Shown here in pieces: positions 36,266 through 46,429 of a DNA stretch of 64,000 nucleotides. This DNA comes from Methylacidiphilum caldifontis (GTDB lineage Bacteria > Verrucomicrobiota > Verrucomicrobiia > Methylacidiphilales > Methylacidiphilaceae): assembly GCF_017310505.1 (NCBI RefSeq), contig NZ_CP065957.1, positions 1,178,001-1,242,000 of the forward strand, given 5' to 3'. The notes under the pieces were generated by a model. The model did not search any database. It saw nothing but the letters and a program-made list of their open reading frames with translations, and was not told where the DNA came from. Numbering within the stretch: position 1 is the first letter of the stretch; each line of letters starts with the position of its first letter. The translations under genes were made by a program, and so were the position numbers.

Positions 36266-37375
36266 TTATTTTAAACAATTCTCAAGAGCGGTTTTTATAA
36301 AAATTGCTTTTTGTTCCGTTTCCTCATATTCAGCATAGGGATCCGAATCAAAAGTAATGCCACTACCGACATGGAAACTAGCCCTTTGTCCTTCGATCTC
36401 TACAAGCCTTATGGCCATGGTAAAAGCCGCTTTTTCTGCCTTAAAATAACCGATCGCTCCAGAATAGTTTCTCCTGGGAAGGTTTTCGAGCTCCTTGATC
36501 AGTTCAATCGCTCTTTTTTTAGGCGTACCCGTGACTGATCCTCCAGGAAAATTAGCTAAAAAAGCATCTATACTGTCATAATGAGGAGAGATGATCCCCT
36601 CAATCTTGCTATGCATGTGATAAAGATGGGGATGCATGGTGACACGGCGCAGTTGAGAGACTTTAACCGATCCATAAACACAAACCTTACCAAAATCATT
36701 TCTTACAAGATCTGTAATCATTAAAAGTTCAGCTTTTTCTTTTTCACTTTTGATGAGATCAACCAAGTTTTTGCTATTGGCTGGATCTTTTCGGTTACAA
36801 CGCGGCCTTGTCCCCTTTATAGGTTTGCTTATCAACTTCGTTCCCTCAATGCTTAAAAATAGTTCAGGACTTGCACAAACAAGTGTTTTAGGCCCATCGT
36901 CTATATAACAGATCCCTTCTAATCCTTCGCCTTCTTCAAGAAAAAAAACGAGCAAGGACAAAGGATCTCCCTGCCAAGGCAGTTCAATTTTTCTTGCTAG
37001 ATTAATCACATAGATATCACCGGAGCTAATATAATCTTTTGCCCTTAAGACCATTGAAGCATACTCTTGTTTATCGGTATGGCTGATGAAAGAAAAGGGC
37101 ACAGAAAATTTAGGCTGCGATTTTAGTTTTGTTCGCAGAAAACCTAACAGCTCTAACCTATCTTTAAAGAAAAGGAGTTGAGGATAGAACCCAAACCAGA
37201 AATTTCCTTCAAAATCGACATGACCAACAAGTCCAGAGTTTTTCTCCGCATTCTGTAGCTCCCCAAGGAAGGATTTAACCCCGCCCCAGTCAGTTGAGTT
37301 TCCATGAATAGAAAAAATTGGTTTTTGACCATAGTAAAAACCTTTGTACTTATTCCATGTTGGCACCACAACCAT
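36266..37375 (-). CDS. pabB: Aminodeoxychorismate synthase component I
   Basis: A 369-residue chorismate-binding enzyme. LISKPIKGTRPR holds the Lys that distinguishes PabB from anthranilate synthase (PIAGTRPRG). It is followed by EKAELLMITDLVRNDFGKV, VTMHPHLYHMHS, FPGGSVTGTPKKRAIELI, and GAIGYF with the FTMAIR and GSGITFDSDPYAEYEE ends. It makes 4-amino-4-deoxychorismate for folate. It is shorter than E. coli PabB at the N-terminus. No glutaminase partner or PabC is nearby. Confidence 0.88.
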   Translation of the reverse strand: MVVVPTWNKYKGFYYGQKPIFSIHGNSTDWGGVKSFLGELQNAEKNSGLVGHVDFEGNFWFGFYPQLLFFKDRLELLGFLRTKLKSQPKFSVPFSFISHTDKQEYASMVLRAKDYISSGDIYVINLARKIELPWQGDPLSLLVFFLEEGEGLEGICYIDDGPKTLVCASPELFLSIEGTKLISKPIKGTRPRCNRKDPANSKNLVDLIKSEKEKAELLMITDLVRNDFGKVCVYGSVKVSQLRRVTMHPHLYHMHSKIEGIISPHYDSIDAFLANFPGGSVTGTPKKRAIELIKELENLPRRNYSGAIGYFKAEKAAFTMAIRLVEIEGQRASFHVGSGITFDSDPYAEYEETEQKAIFIKTALENCLK

Positions 37376-37478
37376 AGGGAAAAACCAGCTGGCCCCTGGG
37401 AATATTCGATAATCCTAGGTTATACCCAAGGAAAACCCGTGTAATTTTGATCATTCCTTTTTCAAGGGTTTTCAAAAC

Positions 37479-38639
37479 TTAAGACGATCTGAAAAATCGT
37501 TTTGCCTTTTCAAAAAAGCTTTCCTGTTGAGGATGAGTCTTTTGATCGCAGGCCGCAGCAAAAGCCTCAAGCAGGGATCGTTGCGTCGGGCTAAGATGAG
37601 TCGGCACCTCAACATGAACTTTAACGAGCAGATCTCCTATGCCATGGCCATGGATATCGGCTATACCCTTGTGGCGGAGTCTAAAGATTTTTCCGCTTTG
37701 CGTCCCAGGAGGAATTTTAAGAATTTCATATCCAGTCAGAGTTGGAACCCGAATTTCTCCTCCTAAAGCAGCCTGGGCAAAACTTATCGGCAACTCGCAT
37801 TGGATGTCGTTGCCCTGGCGGGTGAAAATTTCATGAGGCATGACATGGATAACGACATAAAGATCACCCGGAGGGGCTCCAGCCACTCCTGATTCTCCAT
37901 GACCCGATAACCTCAAGCGATAACCTTCATCTATTCCAGGTGGAATCTTGACTTTGAGTTGTGCATTTTGCTTGATTCTTCCTTCCCCATGGCAACGCGT
38001 ACAAGGTTTCTCAATAACTACCCCACTGCCGTGACACCGGGGACAGGTTTGCGCAAGGGTAAAAAATCCCTTGGTAGATCTGATTTGACCTGTTCCTGAA
38101 CAAGCTGGACAACTCATCATCCCCGAACCCGGAGCATACCCTTTGCCCTCACAAGAAGGACAACTATCGAGCTTGGTAAAAGTAATTTCTTTTTCGCATC
38201 CCAAGGCAGCCTCTTCAAAGGTTATTTTCAAATCACACCTTAGATCCGCCCCCCTTTGCTGCCTGCCTCTTTTACCTACACCCACTCCAAAAGCTTCTTC
38301 AAAGAGACTGCCAAAAAGACTCTCTCCAAAAAATGTTCCTGAACCAAAAACCTCCTTGAAAATCTCAAAAGGATCGTGAAATCCCGAATATCCCGCTGCT
38401 GCTCTCTGATCAAATGCAGCATGACCATATTGGTCGTAAGCAGCCCTTTTATCCGGATCGCTCAATACCTCATAGGCTTCCCCTATGTCCTTAAACATTT
38501 CCTCGGCCTGTTTATCCCCCGGATTTTTATCCGGATGATATTTCAGGGCTAATTTCCGATAAGCTTTCTTTATTTCTTCCGCCGACGCTGTTCTGTCGAC
38601 GCCCAATAGCTCATAGTAATCTTTCTTAATCCTTGCCAT
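37479..38639 (-). CDS. dnaJ: Chaperone DnaJ
   Basis: A 386-residue type I J-protein. It has a J domain with HPD in [10 protein letters not shown] (about 35), a G/F-rich linker around [10 protein letters not shown], and a zinc domain with four CxxCxGxG repeats ([32 protein letters not shown]). The C-terminal substrate domain has [16 protein letters not shown]. It is co-chaperone of DnaK, whose gene is not here. It follows grpE by 82 bp. Confidence 0.95.
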   Translation of the reverse strand: MARIKKDYYELLGVDRTASAEEIKKAYRKLALKYHPDKNPGDKQAEEMFKDIGEAYEVLSDPDKRAAYDQYGHAAFDQRAAAGYSGFHDPFEIFKEVFGSGTFFGESLFGSLFEEAFGVGVGKRGRQQRGADLRCDLKITFEEAALGCEKEITFTKLDSCPSCEGKGYAPGSGMMSCPACSGTGQIRSTKGFFTLAQTCPRCHGSGVVIEKPCTRCHGEGRIKQNAQLKVKIPPGIDEGYRLRLSGHGESGVAGAPPGDLYVVIHVMPHEIFTRQGNDIQCELPISFAQAALGGEIRVPTLTGYEILKIPPGTQSGKIFRLRHKGIADIHGHGIGDLLVKVHVEVPTHLSPTQRSLLEAFAAACDQKTHPQQESFFEKAKRFFRSS

Positions 38640-38720
38640 GCTCTCCTATTCTTGATTTTCAAATATCTTTACATGAAAAAAGTCTAAAAAATATATCTCT
38701 TAGTCGATATCCAGGAAAAT

Positions 38721-39332
38721 TTATACTGTCTTATCCTCTTCTGTTTCTTCTAAAGGAAGATCATTTTTGACCGCAGATTCCGGTTTTTTTGCGACGTATA
38801 CGGTTGCCGCCCTTAACAGCCTTCCTTTATACATATAGCCTTTTCTCAGTTGAGTTGCAACAGAACCTTCCTCAACCTTGTCCGTTTCAACAAACCCAAG
38901 GGACTCATGAAAATTGGGATCAAAAGGCTTTCCCAAAGCTTCAATCGGTTCTAAACCCTCTTCCTTCAAAATTTGTACAAGTTGAGACAAAACCATCTGA
39001 ACCCCCGTAATCACGGATTGGACATCTGTCGCCTTCTGAGAAGAATGAATGCCGATCTCAAAGTTATCGATGACAGGTAAAAGGGCCTCCAATATTTTTG
39101 TGTTAGCCAGCTTGATGGCCTCTTCTTTTTCTTTAGCCATTCTTTTTCTTGCATTATCCCAGTCAGCAAGTGTTCTCAGTAACTTATCTTGCAGTTCATC
39201 GGTAAGCTGAGCTTTTTTCTGGAGCTGAGATAAAAGGCTAGAACTCACCACCTCAAAAGCAGCCATCTTCCCATTAAAACTCTTATTTGACTGCTCCATA
39301 GCCTTTTGTTCTTCATTCTTTGACTCGATCAT
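38721..39332 (-). CDS. grpE: Nucleotide exchange factor GrpE
   Basis: A 203-residue protein with a long N-terminal coiled coil (about 45-95) containing RTLADWDNARKRMAKEKEEA, followed by ALLPVIDNFEIGI and the C-terminal beta domain (PFDPNFHESLGFVETDKVEEGSVATQLRKGY in two parts, ending LLRAATVYVAK). It promotes ADP release from DnaK. It sits directly between the RsbU-like phosphatase and dnaJ. Confidence 0.93.
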   Translation of the reverse strand: MIESKNEEQKAMEQSNKSFNGKMAAFEVVSSSLLSQLQKKAQLTDELQDKLLRTLADWDNARKRMAKEKEEAIKLANTKILEALLPVIDNFEIGIHSSQKATDVQSVITGVQMVLSQLVQILKEEGLEPIEALGKPFDPNFHESLGFVETDKVEEGSVATQLRKGYMYKGRLLRAATVYVAKKPESAVKNDLPLEETEEDKTV

Positions 39333-39354
39333 AAAATTTCCTCCCTCTATTCAG

Positions 39355-40614
39355 CTATTTTTTGACCAGAGCTAAGAGCGTGACATCGTCAAAAGGAAAA
39401 CAATCTTTACAAAACAAGCTCAGTCGATCAATCATCTCATTCAAAACGTACTCGGGATCTTTACCTGATAATTCCTGCACGATGTTTTCTACCCTTTGCC
39501 TGCCAAAAAAGACCCCCTCATTGTTTACAGCTTCGATTAGCCCATCAGTAAATAAAAGTAAAAAATCCCCTTTCTCTAATTTCAATTCATATTCTTTAAC
39601 CATTTTGTTGAATAATCGTCCTTCGTCAATGCCCAAACATATCCCTGGAAATTCAATCTTCTCTATTTTTCCGTTGTGGCAAAAAATAGGCAACTCATGA
39701 CCTGCCCTTGCAAAAGTAACCGTGCTTCTCTTTTCGTCAACCACCATGTAAATCAACGAAATAATGGTCCGTCCACAAATTTCAGGGTAGAGCAGCTCAT
39801 TAAGCCTGCATAAAATGTCAAGTGGAGAGCGCCAGTGTTGGGTTAGACTCCGAATGGCTATCCGGCACATGGCGCTTATAAAAAAGGAAGCCAACCCTTT
39901 CGTAGCCACGTCACTTAAAACAAAGGCTTGGCAATTGTCATCTATCCTCATTGAATCGTAGAAATCTCCGCTAAAGCGCGAACAGGGAAGCGATTTTGCA
40001 GAAATCTGAAAACCAGCCAAGGAGTTCTCTATCTTAGGGAAGCATCCTTTCTGAAACTCTCCAAGAAGTCTTAAGGTTTCCTCCTTTAATTCCTGCTTAA
40101 AGATTCTAAAATAATAATCCGTTTCGAGAAAAAAAAGGGTCTGGTTTGCCAACATTTTTTCTAATTTCCTCAACAGCTGCTGATCCATTTCTTTCTCGAA
40201 TTCTGCAAAAAGAGAACCCATTTTTTCCCCGTTTTTTTCAAGGATCACAAGAAGCGAATCCTTCACAGTTGTTTTTGCAGGATCTGCACGCAGTCTTTCA
40301 TCCCATTTTTCTCTAGTAATATTTCCTAATTGCAAAACCGGCTCCAATGAACCTTTGCTCGAAGGCTTTTCCTGGAGAAAAACTATTCCTTTGGTAGGAA
40401 TCCATTTGGTCACCAGTTCAAAAAGGCTCTGGACATTATCCAAAAGGGTTTTTTTTATAGAAAAATTCTCTAAGTAATCAATAAAAAGCTGGTTATGCTC
40501 TTCTGCCTTTTTCAAACGCAAACGCAGTGATCTTCCTATTGCAGTGGCATAAATACAAGAGCCTATTAAAGCTGCAAAAAGGAGAAAAAGGGTAAAATTA
40601 ATGACGACCGTCAT
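39355..40614 (-). CDS. RsbU/SpoIIE-type PP2C phosphatase, membrane anchored
   Basis: A 419-residue protein. One N-terminal transmembrane helix (about 5-25), a short coiled linker, a divergent GAF-like sensory region (about 40-175), and a PP2C-type SpoIIE domain (about 195-419) are seen. The phosphatase metal motifs are SRFSGDFYDSMRI, FVLSDVATKGLASFF, FARAGHELPI, FTDGLIEA and PFDDVTLLAL. Such enzymes dephosphorylate STAS proteins in partner-switching pathways. It overlaps the STAS gene upstream by 17 bp, making that gene the obvious substrate. No anti-sigma kinase (RsbW type) is in the window. Confidence 0.88.
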   Translation of the reverse strand: MTVVINFTLFLLFAALIGSCIYATAIGRSLRLRLKKAEEHNQLFIDYLENFSIKKTLLDNVQSLFELVTKWIPTKGIVFLQEKPSSKGSLEPVLQLGNITREKWDERLRADPAKTTVKDSLLVILEKNGEKMGSLFAEFEKEMDQQLLRKLEKMLANQTLFFLETDYYFRIFKQELKEETLRLLGEFQKGCFPKIENSLAGFQISAKSLPCSRFSGDFYDSMRIDDNCQAFVLSDVATKGLASFFISAMCRIAIRSLTQHWRSPLDILCRLNELLYPEICGRTIISLIYMVVDEKRSTVTFARAGHELPIFCHNGKIEKIEFPGICLGIDEGRLFNKMVKEYELKLEKGDFLLLFTDGLIEAVNNEGVFFGRQRVENIVQELSGKDPEYVLNEMIDRLSLFCKDCFPFDDVTLLALVKK

Positions 40615-41143
40615 TAGGGGAAGAATGTCTAATCTCCTCTTTTAAATAATCGACAAGGTCTTGAAATTTCGCTTTATTTCGCGGATCAAGATCAATTAAA
40701 AGTTCGTGGGCTTCTAGCATGATCAGGGATGTGTCCCCTTTTCTCAAAGCCTGTCTATCTAAGGGAGCAAGATGATCGAGATATTGAGAAACATCCCACT
40801 GCTCAGAAATATCGAAAATCTTATCTAAACCCAGTGTTGAAATTGATTCTTGGTTTTTTTTGCTCACGTTGACCACTTTCAACTCACCATTGATTGAATT
40901 AAACTTAATTTGAATAGCCGCTAGTGTGCCTAAAAAAGTACTATCCATGTATGTACATTCCTGCAGATCAACGATAAGTCGCCGTATGCCGCTACTCAAT
41001 AATTGATTGTAAAATAATCTTAATGAGCTAGATTTATCAAAAGATCCCCAGCCCACAACTTTAAGATAACCCCCATCTTTGGTGAGAGCATAATAAAGGG
41101 AACCATTTCCAACATGAGGAATCATATTCAAATTAAAAGACAA
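40598..41143 (-). CDS. STAS-domain anti-sigma factor antagonist-like protein
   Basis: A 181-residue protein. The STAS domain spans about 15-120, with LIVDLQECTYMDSTFLGTLAAI; the Ser of MDSTFLG is the expected phosphorylation site. A C-terminal extension (about 125-181) contains ALRKGDTSLIMLEAHELLIDLDPRNKAKF in part and seems helical; it is not typical of SpoIIAA. First gene of the run leading through the phosphatase to grpE-dnaJ. Confidence 0.83.
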   Translation of the reverse strand: MSFNLNMIPHVGNGSLYYALTKDGGYLKVVGWGSFDKSSSLRLFYNQLLSSGIRRLIVDLQECTYMDSTFLGTLAAIQIKFNSINGELKVVNVSKKNQESISTLGLDKIFDISEQWDVSQYLDHLAPLDRQALRKGDTSLIMLEAHELLIDLDPRNKAKFQDLVDYLKEEIRHSSPNDGRH

Positions 41144-41335
41144 AAATATAAAAGTTTCTTATTTTTAATATAAATTAAATTCAGTATCATTCATAACGAA
41201 CTTATGCAATATCCTTTTGTTTTTTCTTTTTTCTCTTCTTGTTATAAACTAGATTTTTTCGGTTCTAGTCAAACAATTTAAAAAAATGTTGGACCCTTTC
41301 CTTCTTTTTCACAGCTGTTTGGTTCACGGGTAAAT

Positions 41336-42130
41336 ATGGGTTTGCTTTCTGAAACATCTAGGATTGTCATTCTTGGTTCAGGAACCTCACAAGGTGTTCC
41401 TATGATTGGTTGTGGTTGTGCTACTTGTCGGTCTACTGATCCGCGTGATAAACGAACCCGTTGTTCACTTTACATTAGCAGTGGCAACACCTCCATACTT
41501 ATAGACAGCCCTCCTGAACTGCGTTTGCAATGTCTCAGAGAAAACATAAATCATCTAAGCGCTATCTTGTTTACTCATTCGCATGCCGATCACATCATGG
41601 GATTTGATGACCTGAGAAGGTTTTGTGACCTCTGTGGCACAAGGCTGCCTATTTATGGTTCGGAAGAAGTCCTTTCCACTTTAAAAAGGATCTTTCCCTA
41701 TGCTTTTGATCCAGCCTCAGAAAAAAACGGCTACCTCAAGGTCACTCCCCATGTCATAGAAAATCCTTTTGAAATTGGACCCTTTACGATTAGCGCCTTT
41801 CCTTTGGTTCACGGAAAAACAACCACTCTCGGTTATCTCTTCGAGTTGAATGGACAAAAAATCCTCGCCTACCTGGTTGATTGTAAAACCGTTCCTCGAA
41901 CAACGATCGAAAGATTATCTGCAGTCCAATTTCTGATCATCGATGCCTTGAGAGATGACCCTCATCCCACGCATCTGAGCACTGCCGAAGCGATCGAGAT
42001 TGCCCGGCGCATAGGGGCAAAAAAAACTTTCTTTACCCATCTTACCCATCATAAATCTCATAAAGAAAGGCAATCTAGCCTACCCAAAGACATTTATGTG
42101 GCTTACGATGGACTTGAAATTAGCTTTTAA
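41336..42130 (+). CDS. PhnP-like metallo-beta-lactamase-fold hydrolase
   Basis: A 264-residue MBL-fold protein. The metal motif is HSHADH (residues 81-86), with further ligands likely in PLVHGKTTTLGY, LVDCKT and the C-terminal FFTHLTHH. The N-terminal GCGCATCRS resembles the extra zinc site of PhnP-type phosphodiesterases. It likely cleaves a cyclic phosphate or similar ester, but the substrate is unknown. First of a plus-strand run with tatD. Confidence 0.83.
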   Translation: MGLLSETSRIVILGSGTSQGVPMIGCGCATCRSTDPRDKRTRCSLYISSGNTSILIDSPPELRLQCLRENINHLSAILFTHSHADHIMGFDDLRRFCDLCGTRLPIYGSEEVLSTLKRIFPYAFDPASEKNGYLKVTPHVIENPFEIGPFTISAFPLVHGKTTTLGYLFELNGQKILAYLVDCKTVPRTTIERLSAVQFLIIDALRDDPHPTHLSTAEAIEIARRIGAKKTFFTHLTHHKSHKERQSSLPKDIYVAYDGLEISF

Positions 42131-42200
42131 AATGTTTTTAAATTTTACTTAAACCTTTTCTAGTTTGCAAAAAGGACAATAAAACAGCAGCCTTCTTTTT

Positions 42201-42995
42201 ATGTTTATAGAAACTCATGCTCATTTGGATTTTCCCCAATTTTCTAAAGACCTAGAAGAGGTGGTCAAGCGTGCCATCGATTCGGGTATCGACAAAATAA
42301 TCACTATCGGTACAAACCTCAAAAGTTCAAGAAAGGCCATTAGTATTGCCGAGCGCATTCCGGAGGTCTGGGCGGCAGTAGGAATTCATCCTTTAGAAGC
42401 TCACGAAACCCCAAAGGGTTTTGAAAAAGAGCTTGGGGAGCTGCTCGATCAGCCCAAAATTGTAGCCTTAGGTGAAATGGGGCTGGACTTTCATAAATTT
42501 GATCCTTCCCTAACCGCCGATGTAATCGAAGAAAGGAAAAAAATTCAAAGGGAGATTTTTCAACTCCAACTTGCGCTAGCCGACCAAGCCCATCTTAACG
42601 TGATTATCCACCAAAGAGAAGCTTTTGAAGAAACTCTCTCTCTACTGGCTCCATACAAGGGAAAGATTAAAGCGGTATTCCACTGCTTTGTAGGTTCAAT
42701 AGAGGATGCAAAAAGACTGTTTGACCAAGGTCATTTTGTCTCTTTTACCGGTATTGTGACATTTCCCAACGCAAAGGATGTAAGAGAAACTCTCAAAGCG
42801 ACTCCTTTGGATAAATTTATGCTTGAAACGGATTGTCCTTTTCTTGCTCCTGTCCCTTTTCGAGGGAAAAGAGCTGAACCCTCCCATGTCCGAAGGATTG
42901 CGGAGGAAGTTGCAAAAATCAAAGCGATTTCCCTTGAAGAGGTTGCTCAGTGCACTTCTCTGACAGCCAACTCATTTTTTTCTTTTCAAAGATAA
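42201..42995 (+). CDS. tatD: TatD family metal-dependent DNase
   Basis: A 264-residue TIM-barrel hydrolase. Metal ligands are visible: THAHLDF near the N-terminus, GEMGLDF, FHCFVGS and [10 protein letters not shown] followed by [10 protein letters not shown]. These are the four TatD signature regions. The family has 3'-5' exonuclease activity on DNA and RNA. Follows the PhnP-like gene by 70 bp. Confidence 0.92.
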   Translation: MFIETHAHLDFPQFSKDLEEVVKRAIDSGIDKIITIGTNLKSSRKAISIAERIPEVWAAVGIHPLEAHETPKGFEKELGELLDQPKIVALGEMGLDFHKFDPSLTADVIEERKKIQREIFQLQLALADQAHLNVIIHQREAFEETLSLLAPYKGKIKAVFHCFVGSIEDAKRLFDQGHFVSFTGIVTFPNAKDVRETLKATPLDKFMLETDCPFLAPVPFRGKRAEPSHVRRIAEEVAKIKAISLEEVAQCTSLTANSFFSFQR

Positions 42996-43041
42996 ACAGA
43001 AACTCAAGATTATTCCAAGACACCACAAACCAAAGATTGTT

Positions 43042-44790
43042 ATGAATAAAGATAAAGATATGTCCTCCGGTCTTGTAGAAGAAGAAACAAAGAAGCCAAA
43101 AAGCTCAAAACAAAGTCTGCATAGGGCTTACTCCTCAGCGATTTTCGATGGCATTGTCCGTTCTCCCAACCGGTCGATGCTTTATCCTTTAGGCTTTTCT
43201 TCAAACGACTTATCACAAAAAGATCTTATCGGAGTGGCATCGACTTGGAGTCAGGTTACCCCTTGCAACATGCATATCGATAAGCTTGCCCGGGAAGCAG
43301 CTTTGGGAACTTCCGAAGCTGGAGGAAAAGCCCTCATATTCAATACGATCACCATTTCAGACGGGATATCGATGGGCACAGCGGGCATGAAATATTCCCT
43401 TGTGTCCAGGGAAGTCATTGCCGATTCCATTGAAACGGTGGTTTGTTGTGAAGGCATGGATGGACTTGTGGCCCTGGGAGGGTGTGACAAAAACATGCCA
43501 GGTTGCCTGATCGCTATAGCCAGGTTAAATAGGCCTGCCGTATTCGTTTATGGAGGAACAATTTTACCGGGTTGTTATGGAGGGCAAAATCTTGATATCG
43601 TTTCAGTTTTCGAAGCGGTTGGAGCCTATTCAGGGGGAAAGATTTCCCAAGAAGAACTCTTAGCTATTGAACAGCATGCCATACCTGGACCTGGATCCTG
43701 TGGAGGCATGTATACAGCGAACACCATGGCTTGTGCCATTGAGGCCCTTGGGATGTCGCTTCCTAATAGCTCTACTCATCCTGCAGTTTCAATCGATAAA
43801 AGCGAAGATGCACGCTCTGCAGGCAAAGCCGTACTTAATCTTATCGAGCTTGGTATAAGACCTAGAGATATCCTAACTAAAAAGGCTTTTGAAAATGCCA
43901 TCACTGTAGTTATCGCTTTGGGAGGCTCGACCAATGCTATCCTTCATCTTCTTGCTATTGCTCATGCAGCAGAAGTTGATCTCAACCTTGATGACTTCGA
44001 TCGCATCGGGAAAAATGTTCCTGTTTTGGCCGATCTTAAACCGTCTGGGAAATATTCCGTTGCTGATCTTTCCCAAATTGGAGGGTTGGCTCCACTGATG
44101 AAACGGTTGCTCAATTATGGACTTCTGCATGGAGATTGTCTTACTGTTACCGGTAAGAGCTTGGAACAAAATCTTGCCCATGTTCCCGATTATCCTCCTT
44201 CTCAAACCCTTATACGACCCTTTTCTGATCCGATTAAAAAAGACAGCCATCTTGTTATTCTTTACGGGAACCTTGCTCCAAATGGAGCCGTAGCAAAGAT
44301 AACCGGTAAGGAGGGCAAAAAGTTTAGCGGTATAGCCCGCCCTTTTGATTCCGAAGAAAAGGCTCTAGAAAAAATTCTCGATGGAACCATTAAGGCAGGA
44401 GATGTCGTTGTCATTCGCTACGAAGGGCCCAAAGGTGGACCTGGCATGCGTGAAATGCTTGCACCCACTTCAGCGATCATGGGCAAAGGGCTAGGCAAAG
44501 ATGTCGCTCTTATTACCGATGGTCGGTTTTCTGGAGGCACACATGGTTTTGTTGTCGGTCATGTTTGCCCTGAAGCTGCAGTTGGGGGACCTATAGCTGT
44601 GGTAGAAGATGGGGATCGAATCACTATTGATGCTGAAAAAAAAGAAATTACTCTCCATGTCAGTCCAACTGTCATTCAAAGTCGACTCTCTCAATGGACA
44701 GCTCCTCCCCTCCATGTTAAAGGGGTATTGTACAAGTTTGCAAAAACGGTAAGCCAGGCTAATCTTGGAGCGGTGACTGACCTGTTCTAA
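43042..44790 (+). CDS. ilvD: Dihydroxy-acid dehydratase
   Basis: A 582-residue Fe-S dehydratase for valine/isoleucine/pantothenate synthesis. Cluster cysteines are in [10 protein letters not shown] and [13 protein letters not shown]; the C-terminal [15 protein letters not shown] and [13 protein letters not shown] with the catalytic Ser are intact. An extra N-terminal segment of about 25 polar residues precedes the family start. No other ilv or leu gene is nearby. An AT-stem terminator candidate follows. Confidence 0.95.
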   Translation: MNKDKDMSSGLVEEETKKPKSSKQSLHRAYSSAIFDGIVRSPNRSMLYPLGFSSNDLSQKDLIGVASTWSQVTPCNMHIDKLAREAALGTSEAGGKALIFNTITISDGISMGTAGMKYSLVSREVIADSIETVVCCEGMDGLVALGGCDKNMPGCLIAIARLNRPAVFVYGGTILPGCYGGQNLDIVSVFEAVGAYSGGKISQEELLAIEQHAIPGPGSCGGMYTANTMACAIEALGMSLPNSSTHPAVSIDKSEDARSAGKAVLNLIELGIRPRDILTKKAFENAITVVIALGGSTNAILHLLAIAHAAEVDLNLDDFDRIGKNVPVLADLKPSGKYSVADLSQIGGLAPLMKRLLNYGLLHGDCLTVTGKSLEQNLAHVPDYPPSQTLIRPFSDPIKKDSHLVILYGNLAPNGAVAKITGKEGKKFSGIARPFDSEEKALEKILDGTIKAGDVVVIRYEGPKGGPGMREMLAPTSAIMGKGLGKDVALITDGRFSGGTHGFVVGHVCPEAAVGGPIAVVEDGDRITIDAEKKEITLHVSPTVIQSRLSQWTAPPLHVKGVLYKFAKTVSQANLGAVTDLF

Positions 44791-44791
44791 A

Positions 44792-44816
44792 GAATTTTAA
44801 AAAAAATTCCTTTTTT
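44792..44816 (+). terminator. Candidate rho-independent terminator after ilvD
   Basis: GAATTTT-AAAA-AAAATTC forms a 7-bp stem directly after the ilvD stop, followed by CTTTTTT. The stem is AT-rich and so weak. Confidence 0.4.
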
Positions 44817-44846
44817 ACCCCTACCCGTCGGGTCATTTTTCTTTAA

Positions 44847-46193
44847 GTGAAAGATTGCTCGAAAAAGGGAGTTATTGTTATAGGAGGCGGACTAGCAGGT
44901 TCGGAGGCCGCTTGGCAGATAGCTCAAAGAGGAGTCCCTGTTTTTCTTTATGAAATGCGACCTTTCGAAACCACTGGAGCGCATTCTACCGATCATCTTG
45001 CTGAAATAGTCTGCAGCAATTCCTTGGGTTCGAACCTACTGAGCAATGCTTCAGGATTGCTCCTTCAAGAACTGCGGATATTAAATTCTCTTCTTGTTAG
45101 AATTGCAGACAGCTGTGCTTTGCCAGCAGGAAAAGCTCTTGCCGTAGATAGAGAAAAGTTTTCTCTAACCGTAACTCAACATATCTTAAAACATCCTTTA
45201 ATCACCCTTATAAGAAAAGAAGTTGTTGATCTGCCCACTGGCACGGTTTGTATAATTGCAACAGGTCCTTTAACAAGCCCACGCTTTGCAGAGAAATTGC
45301 AACAACTCATCCAATCTCCTTTCCTCTATTTTTATGATGCCCTTTGTCCCCTTATCGATGCTCATTCCATTGACTTCAATTATACGTTCAAGGCTTCGCG
45401 CTACTCTGATTCCAACAGCTCAGCCGACTACATCAATTGCCCCTTAACTCAAGACCAATATATAGAGTTGAGTCAAGAACTGGCCCAAGGGGAAAGAGTA
45501 AAACTCCATGACTTTGAAAAAGAAATTTTTTTTGAAGGTTGTCTGCCCATCGAAATTATGGCTAAAAGAGGGCTTCATACTTTAAGGTTCGGTCCCCTGC
45601 GCCCTACCGGATTAATGGATCCAAGAACTAAAAAAAGACCCTATGCCGTGGTCCAGCTCCGGCAAGATAATATAGCGGCTTCCCTCTACAATATGGTTGG
45701 ATTTCAAACCAACCTTACTTTTAAAGAACAGGACCGGATCTTTAGGATTATCCCCGCATTGCAAAAAGCTGAATTTGTCCGGTATGGGCAGCTTCATCGA
45801 AACACTTTCATAAACAGTCCCAAAGTCCTTTTCCCTACCCTTCAATTTAAGATACTGCCCCTTCTTTTTTTTGCGGGCCAACTGGCAGGTTTTGAAGGCT
45901 ATGCAGGAAATATAGCCAGTGGACTCGTTGCGGGTATCAATGGGGCAAGAATTTTTCAAGGTCAAGAACCCCTTGTTTTTCCAAGACAAACCATGATCGG
46001 AGAACTTGTCTGGTACATGACCCATGCAGATCCAGAGTATTTCCAGCCTATGAAAGCCAATTTTGGCTTGTTTAACGTTTCTTTGGAAGACAACCTACCC
46101 CAAGATAAAATATCCCGAACTCTTGCTTTAAGTCAGAGAAGTTTAAAAAAAATAGAAGCTTTGGCCAGGCAAATTAATGAAGGGTATTCTTGA
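44847..46193 (+). CDS. trmFO: tRNA (uracil-54-C5)-methyltransferase, folate/FAD-dependent (TrmFO)
   Basis: A 448-residue flavoprotein with a GTG start. It has an FAD loop IGGGLAGSEAAW (about 12-23) and YEMRPFETTGAH. The catalytic cysteines are expected in VCSNSLGSN (Cys-56) and FEGCLPIE (about 232). RPTGLMDPRT and FAGQLAGFEGYAGNIASGL complete the signature. It makes ribothymidine-54 in tRNA using methylenetetrahydrofolate. Length is normal. Confidence 0.93.
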   Translation: MKDCSKKGVIVIGGGLAGSEAAWQIAQRGVPVFLYEMRPFETTGAHSTDHLAEIVCSNSLGSNLLSNASGLLLQELRILNSLLVRIADSCALPAGKALAVDREKFSLTVTQHILKHPLITLIRKEVVDLPTGTVCIIATGPLTSPRFAEKLQQLIQSPFLYFYDALCPLIDAHSIDFNYTFKASRYSDSNSSADYINCPLTQDQYIELSQELAQGERVKLHDFEKEIFFEGCLPIEIMAKRGLHTLRFGPLRPTGLMDPRTKKRPYAVVQLRQDNIAASLYNMVGFQTNLTFKEQDRIFRIIPALQKAEFVRYGQLHRNTFINSPKVLFPTLQFKILPLLFFAGQLAGFEGYAGNIASGLVAGINGARIFQGQEPLVFPRQTMIGELVWYMTHADPEYFQPMKANFGLFNVSLEDNLPQDKISRTLALSQRSLKKIEALARQINEGYS

Positions 46194-46199
46194 TTCTGG

Positions 46200-46410
46200 C
46201 AGATGGTCAAAAAGGATTTTAATTAAAAAAAATCCCCTCACTGCCGTGTGAATGAGACCTTTCATTCCTTTATGGACATAAAGGACGCGCTCCGAAAGTT
46301 CGCCTTCCAGTTAAGGCCTGGCGTCCTATCAAGAGCGTTAAGGCCCTATCAGTATTAACATCGAAGGAAAGGCAAACATTCCAATCACGTGCAGTGAAGG
46401 GAAATCCATA
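46200..46410 (-). pseudogene. Degenerate C-terminal TnpB fragment (IS200/IS605 family)
   Basis: On the minus strand the frame reads GFPFTARDWNVC...DVNTDRALTLL, then GRQALTGRRTFGARPL. This resembles the TnpB C-terminus, in which FTAREWxCPxCG is followed by HDRDxNAAxNI. The zinc-finger CPxC has decayed and the rest of the protein is absent. Towards 46200 there are a palindrome CCTTTATG/CATAAAGG (46267-46284) and a TCAC/GTGA dyad like a right-end hairpin. A remnant of a separate insertion next to the 3' end of pheT. The resemblance is judged by eye. Confidence 0.55.
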
Positions 46411-46429
46411 AAATTCAAAAACCTTTTTA

